Shown: positions 49,331 through 58,800 of the stretch, piece after piece
Layout: every line of letters begins with the position of its first letter
How positions within the stretch are numbered: the first letter of the stretch is position 1
Assembly (NCBI GenBank): GCA_964434535.1
Contig: CAYSWA010000006.1
Location: 50,968 to 114,967 of the forward strand
Direction: 5' to 3'
DNA: 64,000 nucleotides
Source of the DNA: SM23-32 sp964434535
Lineage (GTDB): Bacteria > Planctomycetota > Brocadiia > SM23-32
Translations under genes and position numbers: made by a program
The notes under the pieces: generated by a model
Databases searched by the model: none
Seen by the model: the letters and a program-made list of their open reading frames with translations, nothing else
Told to the model about the DNA's origin: nothing

Positions 49331-50407
49331 TCACCGGCTGAAGTGGAAGGTGATGACGTCGCCGTCCTGCACCTCGTAGTCCCGCCCCTCCATGCGCACC
49401 CGGCCGGCGGACTTCGCCTCTTTCAGCGAGCCGCAGCCGAGCAGGTCTCCGCAGCCGACCACCTCGGCGCGGATGAAGCCGCGCTCCATGTCCGAGTGGA
49501 TCCGCCCGGCCGCCTCGCGGGCGCTCGCCCCCGCGCGGACCGTCCACGCCTGGAGCTTGTCCGAGACGCACGTGAAGAAGGTGCGCAGCCCCAGCGCCCG
49601 GCAACAGGTGCGGATCAGCCGCCCGGCGGCCATCTCCTCCAGGCCGGCCGCCTCCAGGAAGGCCTCCCGTTCGTCGGGCGCCAGCTCCATCAGCTCCATC
49701 TCGAGCTCGGCGCAGATCGGCACGGGGGGCGGGTCGAGCGAGGCCAGCGGCGCCGGCAGAGGCGGCTCGCCGATCTCGTCCTCGCCGATGTTCAGGGCGC
49801 AGATGCGCGGCTTCAGCGTGAGGAAGGCGTAGCTGCGCAGCAGCTTCTCCTCCGACTCGGAAAGGCCGATCACCTCCAGGCGCCGCTCCTCCTCGATCGC
49901 TTCCTTGCAGCGCACGAGGACGCCCTGCTCGCGCTCCCGCTCGTCCCGTTCGGCCCGCCCCCGGCGCAGGTCGTGCTCGATCGCCTCCAGCCGGTGCTCG
50001 ATGACCTCCAGGTCGGCCAGCAGCAGTTCCTCGGTCATGACGTGGTACTCATGCGCGGGGTCGACCTCGCCGAAGACCTCGGGCACGAAGGGCGACTCGA
50101 AGGCCCGCAGGACCATCAGCACCGCGTCGCTGTCGCGCAGCTCCGCGATGGCCCGCCCGCTGTGCTCGCCGCCGGCCAGGTGCGCGAAGACGCCGCTGAT
50201 GTCCTCGAGCTGGAGGGTGGCGGGGATCACCTCCTTCGGGGCGAGCACCTCGGCGAGCGCGTCGAGCCGCCCGTCGGGCACGCGCACCACCCCGCGCGCC
50301 ACGTGCTCGCCGGCGTGGTAGCCGCCCGTGTCGCCGTGGGCGCCGGTCAGCGCGTTGAACAGCGTCGTCTTCCCCGACTGCGACAGCCCCACGATGCCCA
50401 CGTCCAT
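49331..50407 (-). CDS. ychF: Ribosome-binding GTPase YchF
   Basis: The 358-residue protein has the G1 loop MDVGIVGLSQSGKTTLFNAL, with the family's long insertion, and the coiled-coil region EERRLEVIGLSESEEKLLRS followed by FLTLKPRICALNIGEDE. The C-terminal TGS domain reads TFFTCVSDKLQAWTVRAGAS through RIHSDMERGFIRAEVVGCGD and ends EVQDGDVITFHFSR. YchF/OLA1 proteins prefer ATP over GTP (the G4 NKxD equivalent is altered) and act in translation and stress response. Its promoter is TTGCCG-17-TAGGAT. Confidence 0.95.
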   Translation of the reverse strand: MDVGIVGLSQSGKTTLFNALTGAHGDTGGYHAGEHVARGVVRVPDGRLDALAEVLAPKEVIPATLQLEDISGVFAHLAGGEHSGRAIAELRDSDAVLMVLRAFESPFVPEVFGEVDPAHEYHVMTEELLLADLEVIEHRLEAIEHDLRRGRAERDEREREQGVLVRCKEAIEEERRLEVIGLSESEEKLLRSYAFLTLKPRICALNIGEDEIGEPPLPAPLASLDPPPVPICAELEMELMELAPDEREAFLEAAGLEEMAAGRLIRTCCRALGLRTFFTCVSDKLQAWTVRAGASAREAAGRIHSDMERGFIRAEVVGCGDLLGCGSLKEAKSAGRVRMEGRDYEVQDGDVITFHFSR

Positions 50408-50442
50408 GGCCGCCCCTCCTGTCCCCCTTCTGGCCGCCCTTC

Positions 50443-50471
50443 ATCCTACCAGAGCCGTCGGGAGCCGGCAA
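50443..50471 (-). promoter_or_regulatory. sigma70-type promoter for ychF
   Basis: Minus strand TTGCCG (50471-50466), 17 bases, TAGGAT (50448-50443). Confidence 0.5.
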
Positions 50472-50484
50472 CGCGGAGGGGCGT

Positions 50485-51900
50485 TCAGGCGCGCCGGATG
50501 GCGATCCGCCGGCCGCAGCCGGGGCAATCGGTGTGGTCGCCGCTGAAGCTCGGGCTCAGGTTGACCGTCCAGCCGCACGGGCAGCGGAACGACTGCCACT
50601 CGCCCGGCCGATAGCGGTAGGAGAAAGCGGATGCCTGGGGCATGTCCTCCACGTCGGCCGGCCGATACTCGCCGGGCGGTGCCTCTCCCGCGCCGGCCGT
50701 GGCCGCGGCCATGGCGGCCACGGGCACGGCGAGCTCGCGGCTGCAGCGGGGGCAGCGGATCGTGTCGGCCTCGAACTGCGGCGGGACCTTGATCTTCAGC
50801 CCGCAGGCGCAGGCCAGGAACAGGAGGCCGTTGATCCGGTGCAGGATGTCCACCGCTTCGCGGGCGCGGGCCAGGTCCTCCTTCTGCGGCTCGGCGGAGG
50901 GCTCGCGCAGGCCCACCGCCTCGGCCCCGGCGAGCGTCCGCTCGCCGATCACGCGCTCGCCGACGGTGCGGCGGAAAGCGGCCTCGTAATCCGCGAAGGC
51001 CGCCCCGCCCATCGCGCGCAACACGCGCACCCGCTCCGCCGTCGGCGGGTGGGTGCTGAAGAGGCCCGAGGCGCCGCTCGCCTTCAGCGGGTTGACGGTG
51101 AACATCGGGGCGACGGTGCGGCTGACCTTCTCCATGCGGCCGGCGGCGGCGGCGATCTTCTGAAGCGCCGAGGCGAGCCCCTCGGGGTAGCGGGTGAAGC
51201 GCGCGGCGCTGGCGTCGGCCAGGTACTCCCGCCGGCGCGAGCAGGCGAAGTAGAGCAGGCGCGCGATGATCGGCGCCAGAATGGCGAACGCCAGCGCCAC
51301 CAGGAGGACGGCCGCCTGGCCGCCGCCCCTGCCCCGCCGGCCGCCGCGCCGCGTGCCGGCCCCGTGGAAGACGCCCCGCACGAAGACGTCGGCCACCAGG
51401 ATGATCGCGCCCATCATCACGCCGGCCAGCACCATGAAGCGGGTGTCATGGTTCTTGATGTGGCCGATCTCATGGGCGACCACGCCCTGGAGCTCGTCCC
51501 GCGTCAGCCGCATCAGCAGCCCGGAGGTGACCGCCACGACGGCCCTGTCCTCCTTGCCGACGGCGAAGGCGTTCGGCGCGTCGGAGTCGATGATGTAGAC
51601 GCGCGGCATCTTCGGCAGGCCCGAGGCGATGGTCATCTCCTCGACGACGTTGAACAGCACGGGGTAGTCGTCGTGCTGGATGCGGCGGGCATGGACGCTG
51701 CCGAGCATCAGGCCGTCGCCGGCGCTGACGGCGGCGATCCAGAGGAAGGCCCAGACCACGGCGGCGACGCCGACGCCGAGGTAGGCGAAGTGCGGCGCCA
51801 GGGCCATCCCGATCGCGTAGCCGAGGCCGACCAGCAGGGCGGCCATCGTCAGGATCAGCAAGACCGAGCGCCGCCTGTTGGCCCGGATCGCTTCCCACAT
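50485..51900 (-). CDS. M48 family metalloprotease with C-terminal zinc ribbons
   Basis: The 471-residue protein has two N-terminal membrane spans (RRSVLLILTMAALLVGLGYA, YLGVGVAAVVWAFLWIAAV), the protease domain VVAHEIGHIKNHDTRFMVLA with the HExxH zinc site and ARRREYLADASAARFTRYPE with the third ligand, and further spans between. After residue 350 come two cysteine-rich ribbons: CACGLKIKVPPQFEADTIRC with PRCSREL, and CPCGWTVNLSPSF with DCPGCGRRIAI. HtpX-like proteases degrade damaged membrane proteins. The ribbon extension is not part of HtpX and looks planctomycete-like. A LemA gene and a zinc-ribbon gene lie upstream in the same operon. Confidence 0.9.
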   Translation of the reverse strand: MWEAIRANRRRSVLLILTMAALLVGLGYAIGMALAPHFAYLGVGVAAVVWAFLWIAAVSAGDGLMLGSVHARRIQHDDYPVLFNVVEEMTIASGLPKMPRVYIIDSDAPNAFAVGKEDRAVVAVTSGLLMRLTRDELQGVVAHEIGHIKNHDTRFMVLAGVMMGAIILVADVFVRGVFHGAGTRRGGRRGRGGGQAAVLLVALAFAILAPIIARLLYFACSRRREYLADASAARFTRYPEGLASALQKIAAAAGRMEKVSRTVAPMFTVNPLKASGASGLFSTHPPTAERVRVLRAMGGAAFADYEAAFRRTVGERVIGERTLAGAEAVGLREPSAEPQKEDLARAREAVDILHRINGLLFLACACGLKIKVPPQFEADTIRCPRCSRELAVPVAAMAAATAGAGEAPPGEYRPADVEDMPQASAFSYRYRPGEWQSFRCPCGWTVNLSPSFSGDHTDCPGCGRRIAIRRA

Positions 51901-51947
51901 GCGGCATCAAGGCGGTTGGAGGGGAGGGGGCTTGCGGCGCGCCGCCT

Positions 51948-52520
51948 TCAGAACTTGACCTCGGGCACGGCGCGCTCCTCGGGCGCCTCCAGCTCGAAGA
52001 GGTCCCTCTCGGTGAAGCGGAACATGCCGGCCACGATGTTGGCGGGGAAGCTCTGGATGCGGATGTTGTAGTTCATGGTCTGGTCGTTGTAGAACTGGCG
52101 GGCGAAGCCGATCTTGTTCTCTGTGGAGGCCAGCTCTTCCTGGAGGGCCAGGAAGTTCTGGTTCGCCTTCAGGTCGGGGTAGCGCTCGACCACGACGAAG
52201 AACTGGCCCAGGGCGCCGGTGAGGCCCTGCTCGGCGCCCGACGCCTCGCCGGGGCCGCTGGCCTGCACGGCGCGGCTGCGCGCCTCGGTCACCGCCTCCA
52301 GCGTCTGGCGCTCGTGCTGCATGTAGCCGCGGGCGGTCTCGACCAGGTTCGGGATCAGGTCGTGCCGCCGCTTCAGTTGCACGTCGATCTGCGCCCAGGC
52401 GTTCTCCACCTGGTTGCGCAGGCGGATCAGGCCGTTATAGGTGGCAATCACGTAGAGGATCACCAGCACGACCAGCCCGCCGATCACCAGCAGCGCGATC
52501 AGTCCGGCGCTCAGAGTCAT
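51948..52520 (-). CDS. lemA: LemA family protein
   Basis: The 190-residue protein has one N-terminal membrane span (LSAGLIALLVIGGLVVLVIL) and the coiled four-helix body characteristic of LemA: YNGLIRLRNQVENAWAQIDV, QLKRRHDLIPNLVETARGYM, YPDLKANQNFLALQEELAST and ENKIGFARQFYNDQTMNYN. The function is not settled, but lemA is commonly next to M48 protease genes, as here. Its ATG overlaps the stop of the zinc-ribbon gene (ATGA). Confidence 0.93.
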   Translation of the reverse strand: MTLSAGLIALLVIGGLVVLVILYVIATYNGLIRLRNQVENAWAQIDVQLKRRHDLIPNLVETARGYMQHERQTLEAVTEARSRAVQASGPGEASGAEQGLTGALGQFFVVVERYPDLKANQNFLALQEELASTENKIGFARQFYNDQTMNYNIRIQSFPANIVAGMFRFTERDLFELEAPEERAVPEVKF

Positions 52521-52942
52521 CGCGTGTCTCCTTCCCGATCAGTTGCCTGGCCGCCGCCCAGCTCGGCGAAGAAGCGGGCCAGCACGTTGTCCTCCTGCGC
52601 CCCGGCCGCGCGCACGACGGCGCCGAGCTCGCCCCGGTCGAACCAGAGGCCGTGCCGGCGGGGGCAGCGGTCCACCACGATGGGCGGCTCCGCGTCCGCC
52701 TCCACCTCTCGTAGACCCTTGCCGCAGACGGGGCAGCGGCGCCGGCCGCCGGCCGGGGGGCTGCCCTCCTCGGCCTCCAGGGCGCCGAGCAGCTCGCCCC
52801 GGAGCGCGCCGGCCTTCTCGCCGACCAGCTCCAGCTCCCCCGAGTCGAGCCAGACCCCGCCGCAGCGCGGGCAGTAGTCCACCTCCACCAGCTCGAACTC
52901 GAGGACGAGCATCTGTGCCTCCTCGCAGGCCGGGCACTGCAT
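52517..52942 (-). CDS. Zinc-ribbon (TFIIB-type) protein
   Basis: The 141-residue protein has two zf-TFIIB-like ribbons: the first from MQCPACEEAQM (C3, C6) to VDYCPRCGGVWLDSGEL (C24, C27), and the second from CPVCGKGLREVEADAEPPIV to DRCPRRHGLWFDRGEL, in which the last ligand is probably His. The GGVWLDxGEL motif is the hallmark of the family, which is often found with LemA and M48 or TPM-domain genes. Function unknown. It leads the LemA-M48 operon; promoter at 53002-52973. Confidence 0.88.
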   Translation of the reverse strand: MQCPACEEAQMLVLEFELVEVDYCPRCGGVWLDSGELELVGEKAGALRGELLGALEAEEGSPPAGGRRRCPVCGKGLREVEADAEPPIVVDRCPRRHGLWFDRGELGAVVRAAGAQEDNVLARFFAELGGGQATDREGDTR

Positions 52943-52972
52943 TCTACGCCTCCCCGGGAGCGGTTATCCGGT

Positions 52973-53002
52973 ATCATACTGACGGCCCCCGGTGCGGCGC
53001 AA
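52973..53002 (-). promoter_or_regulatory. sigma70-type promoter for ribbon-LemA-M48 operon
   Basis: Minus strand TTGCGC (53002-52997), 18 bases, TATGAT (52978-52973). Confidence 0.5.
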
Positions 53003-53105
53003 TGCGGGAGCCGCCGGCCGTCTACCCCGACGGGACGAGCGGCGCCGTTCGGGACTCTTGAGAGGAGCCCCTCGCATGGCCGCGCTGGCGAGGCTCTGGG
53101 CGGGG

Positions 53106-54287
53106 TCAGTCCTGGGGCGCCTTGAGCGCCTGGAGGCGATCTTCCAGCTCGCGCAGGCGGCGGCGGAGGCGCGCGTTCTCCTCGCGCAGGGGGGCGAGGG
53201 GCTCGGGTTCGCCGGCGGGCGGAGCGCCACTCGGGCGCCAGTAGGGCCGCACGACGTTGTCGCCGGGCCAGCGGCGGCCGGCGCAGATCAGCAGCGGGCG
53301 GGGCTCGACTCCGACGGGCAGCGTCAGCTCCTCGCCGCCGCGCCGCAGGGCGATCTGCACGGTGCGGCCGGGGCCGGCCTCGACCACGCGGCGGGCCAGC
53401 ACGGCCGGCCCGGCGAGCGATTGGCCGTCCACGGTAAGCAGCACATCGCCGGCCAGGATGCCGGCGGCCATGGCGGGCGAATCCTCCAGCACGGCCTGGA
53501 CGGCGAGCCCGCGCCCGTCGGCCGGCTCGCGGGCGAGGGCGAGGCCGAGCCAGCCGAGCCGGCGGGACTCCCCCCGCAGCAGTCGCTCCAGCGCGGGCTT
53601 GAGCCGTTCGGCCGGCAGGACAAGAGCGCGCGGCCGGGCGGCGCGGCCATCCGGCGACGCCTCAGCGCCGATCACGACCCCGACCAGGCGGCCCTGCTCG
53701 CTTAGCAGCGGCGCGCCGGCGCATCCGGGCTCCAGGTGCAGCGGTGCGGCCATCAGGCCGGTCCATTCGACGCCGCCCAGGCGGACCGTGCCCTCGTAGG
53801 CGTTCAGCACGGTCGGCTCCAGCGTGGTCGCCACGCCCGCGCCGCCCTCGTAGGGGGTGGCCAGCAGCGCGGGGCTTCCGCTCGGTGGGTCCTGGGCGGC
53901 CGTCTGTAGCGGGCGGACGCCCTCCACGCCGGTGCTGAGCAGCGCGAGCCCGCTCGCCTGGTCGAGGGCGCTGATCTGCGCCTCGATGCGTCGGCCGTCG
54001 GGGAAGGCGACATAGACGCGTTCGCAGCCGGCCAGCCCGAGCAGGCACGTGACCACCTCGCCGTGGGGGCCCGCCACGAAGCCGACGTTGGCGAACTGCG
54101 CCTGGCGGGCGTCGAGGCGGAACGGGCCGTTGCGGGGCCGGAAGGTGACGCTGACGCGCACCACGGCGTCACCGGCGCCAGAGACGGGGCCGGGGTGCTC
54201 GGGCTGGTCTGCGCCGACGGGCTCGGCGGCGGCCAGAAGGCAGAGGGCGGCCGCCAGGGCCGCCCCCCTGAACAGGCGCTTCCCCAT
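53106..54287 (-). CDS. HtrA/Deg-like exported protein, catalytically inactive (pseudoprotease)
   Basis: The 393-residue protein has a signal peptide (MGKRLFRGAALAAALCLLAA), a trypsin-like double barrel (about 40-235), a PDZ domain (about 245-330: SPAMAAGILAGDVLLTVDGQ) and a C-terminal coiled coil (365-390). Aligning to HtrA, the catalytic His is replaced by Leu83 (VVTCLLGL for VTNNHVV), the Asp by Gly113 (DQASGLALL for DxxSDLAVL) and the Ser by Ala190 (GCAGAPLL for GNSGGPLL). All three catalytic residues are gone although the fold motifs remain. The ATG is two bases after the anti-sigma stop, so it is the last gene of the sigma/anti-sigma unit. Confidence 0.85.
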   Translation of the reverse strand: MGKRLFRGAALAAALCLLAAAEPVGADQPEHPGPVSGAGDAVVRVSVTFRPRNGPFRLDARQAQFANVGFVAGPHGEVVTCLLGLAGCERVYVAFPDGRRIEAQISALDQASGLALLSTGVEGVRPLQTAAQDPPSGSPALLATPYEGGAGVATTLEPTVLNAYEGTVRLGGVEWTGLMAAPLHLEPGCAGAPLLSEQGRLVGVVIGAEASPDGRAARPRALVLPAERLKPALERLLRGESRRLGWLGLALAREPADGRGLAVQAVLEDSPAMAAGILAGDVLLTVDGQSLAGPAVLARRVVEAGPGRTVQIALRRGGEELTLPVGVEPRPLLICAGRRWPGDNVVRPYWRPSGAPPAGEPEPLAPLREENARLRRRLRELEDRLQALKAPQD

Positions 54288-54289
54288 CT

Positions 54290-54901
54290 CTACCACCAGT
54301 GGGAGGAGGTGTCGGGGTCGTAGAAGGCGTGGTCGACCGGGACGGTCACGCCGCGCGTGTCGGTGCGCACCAGCGTCGGCGCGGCCGGCTGCTCGCGCGG
54401 GGGCCACGCGATGCCCCCCAGCGCTATGCCGCGCACGACGTTGACCGGCTCGCCCTGGCCATGCGTCGCCAGCACGACGGGCACGTAGCCCTGAGGGTGC
54501 GGCCCCTCGGCCAGCGGCACCGCCGGCGCCAGCGGCGCCGCCGGCGCCTGAGGCGCCGCGGCGAACTGGACGTGCCAGGCGATCGTCGCCGCCGAGATAA
54601 GGATGGCGGCGGCCGCCGCCAGGGCGACGAACTGCGGGTAGGTGGCCAGGCGGAAGATCCGCGCCGGCCGGCCTCGGGCGGCCAGCAGCGACGCGTACCG
54701 TTCGACGGTCAGGTAGCGGCGCTTCGGCGCCAGCTCGGGCGCGGCGCGCCGCAAGGCGTTCGCTCCGGTCCGCAGCTCAGAGAGCTCCGCCCGGCAGGCC
54801 GGGCAGCCGTCCAGGTGCTCCTCCAGGCGGGCCGCTTCCTGGCGTCCCAGCGCCTCGTCGGCGGCGTCCAGCAACCTGTCTTTGGCTTCGGAGCAGTCCA
54901 C
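54290..54901 (-). CDS. Zinc-binding anti-sigma factor, membrane anchored
   Basis: The 203-residue protein starts at GTG 54901, after a GGAGGAAGGG ribosome binding site; a further-upstream ATG (54943) has none. The N terminus is the ZAS domain of the zf-HC2 type: MDCSEAKDRLLDAADEALGR then HLDGCPACRAEL with HxxxCxxC. One membrane span follows (ATYPQFVALAAAAAILISAA), then an extracytoplasmic Pro/Ala-rich tail. It would hold the ECF sigma factor encoded 71 bases upstream inactive at the membrane. The HtrA-like gene follows at 2 bases. Confidence 0.9.
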   Translation of the reverse strand: MDCSEAKDRLLDAADEALGRQEAARLEEHLDGCPACRAELSELRTGANALRRAAPELAPKRRYLTVERYASLLAARGRPARIFRLATYPQFVALAAAAAILISAATIAWHVQFAAAPQAPAAPLAPAVPLAEGPHPQGYVPVVLATHGQGEPVNVVRGIALGGIAWPPREQPAAPTLVRTDTRGVTVPVDHAFYDPDTSSHWW

Positions 54902-54972
54902 TTGTCCCTTCCTCCAGAGCCTTAGTGCCCGGGGGCCGCCCATGGTTCAATGCGCGGCCCGGAACCCCACGA

Positions 54973-55509
54973 TCAGGTCTGCTCCTCCGGCTCGGCCAGC
55001 TCGCGGCCCATCTTGCGCAGTGCGTAGTGGATGCGCGACTTTACCGTGCCGACGGGGCAGTCGAGCACGCGGGCGATCTCGCCGTAGGGCATGTCCTCGA
55101 CGAAGCGCAGCAAGATGACCGCCCGGTGCTCGGCGGAGAGCTCGTCGACGGCCCGGCGCACCAGGTCGGCCGTCTCGTCCCGCACGGCGGCTTCGTGGGG
55201 GCCGGGGTGCTCCGACTTCAGCAGCTCCTCCGGCCGGGCCGAGTCGCGCTCGGCGGCGAGGGACTCCAGCGAGACGGCCCGCCGGCCCTTGCGCCGCAGG
55301 TAGCGGCGGAACTTGTTCAGCAGGATGCCGTAGAGCCACGTGTAGGGCGAGGAGCGGCCTTCGAAGCGCCCCAGCGACCGCCCCGCCGCCAGGAAGGTCT
55401 CCTGCACCAGGTCCTCGGCGGCCGCCGGCTCGCCGCACATGAACCGCGCGGCCCGGAACAGCCGGTCGTAGTGCTCCTCGACGAGCTGGCGGAAGTCCTG
55501 TTCGCTCAA
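54973..55509 (-). CDS. ECF-type RNA polymerase sigma factor
   Basis: The 178-residue protein is a standard ECF sigma: region 2 EPAAAEDLVQETFLAAGRSL with TWLYGILLNKFRRYLRRKGR, and region 4 LSAEHRAVILLRFVEDMPYG with EIARVLDCPVGTVKSRIHYA. The promoter TTGGGC-18-TATAAT is about 90 bases upstream, so transcription may be partly housekeeping-controlled. With the anti-sigma and HtrA-like genes it forms an envelope-stress-like three-gene unit. Confidence 0.95.
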   Translation of the reverse strand: MSEQDFRQLVEEHYDRLFRAARFMCGEPAAAEDLVQETFLAAGRSLGRFEGRSSPYTWLYGILLNKFRRYLRRKGRRAVSLESLAAERDSARPEELLKSEHPGPHEAAVRDETADLVRRAVDELSAEHRAVILLRFVEDMPYGEIARVLDCPVGTVKSRIHYALRKMGRELAEPEEQT

Positions 55510-55597
55510 GGCGTCGCTGTCCGCACGAAGGTTGCAGGCTCGACGGCCGGCCGCCGGGGGGCGGGAGGCGAAGGCCCCTTGCTGCGCCCGGCGGCGG

Positions 55598-55627
55598 ATT
55601 ATACAGCGGCAGCGGGCCGGAGCCCAA
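55598..55627 (-). promoter_or_regulatory. sigma70-type promoter for ECF sigma operon
   Basis: Minus strand TTGGGC (55627-55622), 18 bases, perfect TATAAT (55603-55598). Confidence 0.5.
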
Positions 55628-55642
55628 GGGCGGGCGCGGGGG

Positions 55643-55855
55643 CTACTCGGAGCGGCCGAGCACTTCGCGGGCGATCTGGTTGACCGTGCGGCCGTCGACC
55701 ACGTCGCCGTGCTCGGACACGACCGCCTGCATGACCTTGCCCAGTGCTTCGTGACACTTGATTCTGGGAGTGTGGCATGGCCCTCTGGGCCAGAGGCCCT
55801 CGGGGCCGGTGGCCTTCATGGCCTGCCTGAGTTCGCGGTCCGGCTCTTCCCGCAC
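55643..55855 (-). pseudogene. yqeY (GatB/YqeY) 3' remnant interrupted by a dispersed repeat
   Basis: A 70-codon frame starts GTG 55855, two bases after the stop of the HEAT gene. Only its last third (about 31 residues, ALGKVMQAVVSEHGDVVDGR then TVNQIAREVLG) is recognisable: it matches the C-terminal end of YqeY. The middle part (CHTPRIKCHEALG in this frame) is read from a copy of a dispersed repeat at about 55740-55800. The roughly 110 residues that should precede are missing, so this is a truncated gene, not a functional YqeY. Confidence 0.65.
55738..55800. repeat. Hairpin-rich dispersed repeat, copy 3
   Basis: The first 43 bases (CCCAGTGCTTCGTGACACTT and on to GTGTGGCATGGCC) are identical to 38142-38184; then the copies diverge into a different palindrome, GGCCCTCTGGGCCAGAGGCC. 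Its left boundary falls inside the conserved LGKVM codons of the yqeY remnant. Confidence 0.75.
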
Positions 55856-55857
55856 GC

Positions 55858-58800
55858 TCAGCTCTTTGCGGCGTTCAGTTCGAGGCGCGTCTCCAGCGCC
55901 TCGGCCACGGCCCTGCGCAGGGCCGTGGTGGTGGCCTTGGTCAGCAGGCCCTTCAGCATCGTGAGGGGCTCGTCCTCTTCGGGCAGGTAGGCCATCCCCG
56001 TCAGGGCGGCTTCCTGGATCGCGGTCCTGTTCTGACGGTAGTAGGGGCGGTCGCCCGCGGCCAGGGCGTAGTTGAGCATGTCCTTGCGGGCCATGGTTCC
56101 GAGCGCCCGGGCGATCAGGCCTGCCAGGGCGGCCTGGCCCGGCGGCGCGCGGCCGGCCGAGGCCGCAGGCGTCACGCCGGCGATGCGGGGGATGGCCGCG
56201 CCAGCGCCGGGAGGCGGGCCGGCCGGCGGGGCCTGGCGCTGGGGGGCCGGCTCCGACGCCGGGTCGGGCGGCCCGACCAGCCCGCTGAGCAGGGCTTCGG
56301 CGGCCGGCTCGCCTCCGAGCCGGCGCAGGGCGATGGCGGCCGTTCGGCGCGTCTCCACCGGCGGGGAGTCGTCCGCGCGGCGCCGCCGCGAGGGGCTGGC
56401 GCCCTGCGCCGCCGTCTCAGCCCTGGCGGTGGCGGTCAGCACCTGGCCGAGGCCTGCGATCACGTTGGGGCCGGCCGAGGGCACGCGCTCCACGCAGAGC
56501 ACGCCGAGCGCGGGACCGACCTCCGAGCGGGCCATCAGCCCGCCCGTCAGCGACATGGCGATGGCGGTGGCGTTGCCCTCGAAGACATCCTGAACGCGGG
56601 CCCAGTGCTGTTTGGTCCTGGCGATCCGGTCCGTGACCTGCTTCAGCGAGTAGGACCAGTCCACCGTGCGGTGGGGTCCGCGCCGGTCGTAGTCGGCCGT
56701 CGGCTGCGTGCCCTCCTGTTCGGCACCGCCCCTCGCGGTCATCGGCCCACGGTATGCCTCCACGAAGGCCGGCGGTCCGCTGGTGCCGGCCGGCGGTCTG
56801 CCGATGCCGGCCGGCGGTCCGCCGATGCCGGCCGGCGGTCTGCCGGTGCCGGCCGGCGGTCTGCCGGTGCCGGCCGGCGGTCCGCCGGCAACGGCCGGGC
56901 GGGCGCGTGCCCGGGGAGCGGCCGGGTCCTCCTGTTGGGCCGTGAGGACCTGGCGCAGGAGCATAACGACGAACTCTCCGTAGTCCGGGTCGTAACTGCT
57001 GACCTGCCCGCGCGCCCTCTGGTATATGGCCTGGTAGGCATCGGGCCTCAGGGCCCCGCGCTGTTCCATCAGCAGGACGAAGTACCGGGGCGAGGGCGCG
57101 TAAGCCATCTCCCCCATCAGCGAGGACCAGTGCGGGTCCACCCCGCCCGGGGCGGGCAGCAGCTCGGGCAGGTCCTTGAGCACGGCCGGACTGCCGCCGC
57201 GGACCGCCAGGTGCACGACGGCGTCCCGCAGGGCGTTGCGCAGCAGGTCGGCTCCTTCGTCGGCCTGCCTGCCCGCCGGACCCCGGGAGGGGGCGGCGCG
57301 ATGCTGTGGCTGCGCGGCGCCTCCGCGTTCCCTGATGCTGAGCAGAAGGCGCCGCAGCACAAGCAGCGTCTCCTCTCCATACGAGCTGATGCAGCGGCCA
57401 TAGGCCCGGACGGCCTCGGCCTGGAGCTCCTTGCGCAGGTCGGCCAGTTCGGAATCCGGCGAGCCCGGATCCTGGATGATCGCCAGGAGCCGGTCGGCCG
57501 TTGCCTGCTGCATGGCCGCGTCGGCCGTCAGCTCCAAAAGCTGCCTGTCGCGGCATATCCGGGCGATGCATTCGCAGGCGGCCTTATGCAGGGTCATCTC
57601 CCACCAGCTTCTGAGCTTCGTGTAGTCGGGCTCGGGCTGCTTGATCGCTTTCTCAGCCGGGGCCGGCTCGTGGAGCATGTCGAGCAGATGGGGAAGCGTG
57701 CGAGCATCCCGGGCCTGGCCCAGCGCGATCAGGGCGGCGATACGGTCCTCCAGGGCGTTGAGGACGTGGCCGGCGGAGTTGTATTCCTCCCGGCGGGCCG
57801 TGGCCCTGTCCCGGAGGAACTGGAGGTTCTGCTCGTCGCCGATCCGGGCCAGCGCCTTGTAGGCGGCGGCCTTGAGCCGTGTGTCCCCGTAGTCCTGCGC
57901 CAGCTTGCGCAGCTGCGCAGACGCGCCAGCGTCGCCCTTCTCCATCAGCATGGCGATGGCGTAGAGGGGGCCGTCTTCCTTGTTGACCTCCAGGCCCGGG
58001 GGGAACTGCGGATCGCCGGCGGGGGGCTGCCAGCCCTTCGGGACGAACTGGGAGGCGGACCTCTCCATAGCCGGTGGCCCGCTGTGCGCGGCGATCTGCG
58101 CCATGGCGGCCCCGGCCCGGTCAGCGCCGGGACGGCCCCGCTGCCCGGGCTGTGCCTCCTGTGTCGGTTCCCTGGCCAGGGCCACGAGCTTCTGCTCGGC
58201 CGGCGGGCTGCCCATCTCCCGGAGCATGGCGGCGGCCGCGAGCTTGACCTCGGGCTCGGGGGCCTTCTCGAGGACGCGGCGGACGAAGCCGCGCGCCGCC
58301 TCGGCCGAGACTCCCCCGCGCCAGCGCGGCTGGCCAGCCGCGCCGGGGCTGTACCATTTGAGCCGCAGCCCCTTCAGCAGCGCCACGGTGACGTCCGGTT
58401 CGCCTGCCGAGGCCGCCTGGATGGCCTCGGCGGTGCCCTTTTCCAGCAGGGCGCTGGTGACGGTTTCGTTGCCCTCGCCGGCGGCTTTCTTCAGGTAGGC
58501 GAAGGCGGCCGGCCCCTCCTGGCGCATCAGGAAGCCCACGCCCGCGCCGCCTCCCTGGCCGCGCACCACCAGGCGCCCGACCGGCTGCAACAGCAGGAAC
58601 GCGTCCTCCCGGCGCACCCGGGCAAGCGCGCTGGCGTAGGGCTGGCCGGTGCTCTCAATCAGCCGGGCCAGCTCACCGACGGCCGTGGGGCCGCCGATCC
58701 GGGCCAGCGCCTCGGCGATCTTCGTTCGGCTCGGCTGGTCGGTGTAGACCTTCAATGCCTCAGATAGGACCAGCACGGAAGCGGGCGTCTCCATCTCGGT

